Origin: Streptomyces flaveolus
Lineage (GTDB): Bacteria; Actinomycetota; Actinomycetes; Streptomycetales; Streptomycetaceae
DNA: 64,000 nt
Direction: 5' to 3'
NCBI RefSeq assembly: GCF_014648815.1
Contig: NZ_BMRV01000002.1
Coordinates: forward strand, 620,001 to 684,000
Shown here piece after piece: positions 63,891 through 64,000 of this stretch (the first letter of the stretch is position 1; each line of letters opens with the position of its first letter). Under the pieces are notes generated by a model. That model was not told where the DNA came from and did no database searches. It was given only the letters and a program-made list of their open reading frames with translations. The translations under genes were made by a program, and so were the position numbers.

Positions 63891-64000
63891 CGGGCCGCCG
63901 TCCCGCACAGCCACGGGCAGTCGCGCCACGCAGCCACGGGCCGCCGTCCCGCGCAGCCACGGCCCGCCGTGCCGCGTAGCTGCGGGCAGTCGTGCCGCGT
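63891..64000. repeat. 23-bp imperfect tandem repeat, at least 4.8 copies, running off the window
   Basis: Units start at 63891, 63914, 63937, 63960 and 63983. The first and third read CGGGCCGCCGTCCCGC(A/G)CAGCCA; the second and fifth share CGGGCAGTCG. All intergenic, upstream of alr, no spacers. A minisatellite-like array common in appearance to GC-rich Streptomyces intergenic regions. Confidence 0.85.

Noticed and set aside
63891..64000. CRISPR array
   Set aside because: Units are contiguous with no spacers and diverge from each other.

Overview
The window is a high-GC actinobacterial chromosome segment, almost certainly Streptomyces. It carries the developmental regulators BldM and WhiD side by side, an ECF sigma factor next to guaB, HrcA/CIRCE-controlled groES-groEL, five tandem Ser/Thr kinase-family genes and an LAETG-type sortase substrate. 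Gene content and order look collinear with the S. coelicolor SCO4745-SCO4797 region; that match is from memory, not from a search.

Layout, left to right. 0-8 kb: the 5' part of pcrA, two NlpC/P60 wall hydrolases (the first behind a c-di-AMP riboswitch-like leader), a TDT-family transporter, a small membrane protein and a secreted pectate lyase with its own palindromic operator. 8-15.7 kb: a PspC-type sensor kinase/LuxR regulator pair divergent from a PspC/toast-rack membrane protein, then DoxX, a membrane protein with a probable IPT/TIG tail, a DUF4429/SHOCT protein and a PPOX-fold protein. 15.7-23 kb: guaA; chorismate mutase preceded by a leaderless Phe/Tyr leader peptide and terminator (a likely attenuator); a hairpin-rich gene-free stretch; a sortase-anchored protein; a GMC oxidoreductase and a semialdehyde dehydrogenase separated by a MITE-like inverted repeat. 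23-33 kb: five kinase-family genes, one of them a pseudokinase with a roughly 320-residue insertion. 33-40 kb: glpD, a nucleotide-sugar dehydrogenase homologue that has lost its catalytic residues, guaB3, guaB and a SigD/ShbA-like sigma factor. 40-47.4 kb: bldM, whiD, LysR, MOSC, SDR, a Cys-rich orphan, groEL and groES. 47.5-57.1 kb: an accessory block of two lipoprotein deacetylases, a THUMP-like methyltransferase, an ECF42/DGPF pair, an LCP enzyme and a LacI/GH3 pair. 57.1-64 kb: the tRNA t6A genes tsaD, rimI, tsaB and tsaE, a degenerate L,D-transpeptidase, a tiny ORF under an iron-box-like palindrome, an alpha/beta hydrolase, alr and a 23-bp tandem repeat.

How it fits together: the backbone (alr, tsaE, tsaB, rimI, tsaD, groES, groEL, whiB-type gene, ECF sigma, guaB, guaB3, GMC oxidase) follows the order known in Mycobacterium tuberculosis (Rv3423c to Rv3409c), so it is an ancient actinobacterial block into which Streptomyces-specific genes have been inserted. 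Themes are envelope building and sensing (wall hydrolases, LCP, deacetylases, kinases, alr), guanine nucleotide supply (guaA, guaB, guaB3) and developmental control (bldM, whiD, sigma). The most unusual items are the putative Phe/Tyr attenuator, the cluster of catalytically degenerate enzyme homologues (pseudokinase, pseudo-dehydrogenase, pseudo-L,D-transpeptidase, Cys-less GuaB3), and several undescribed palindromic or structured intergenic elements. No tRNA, rRNA, CRISPR array or transposase was seen.
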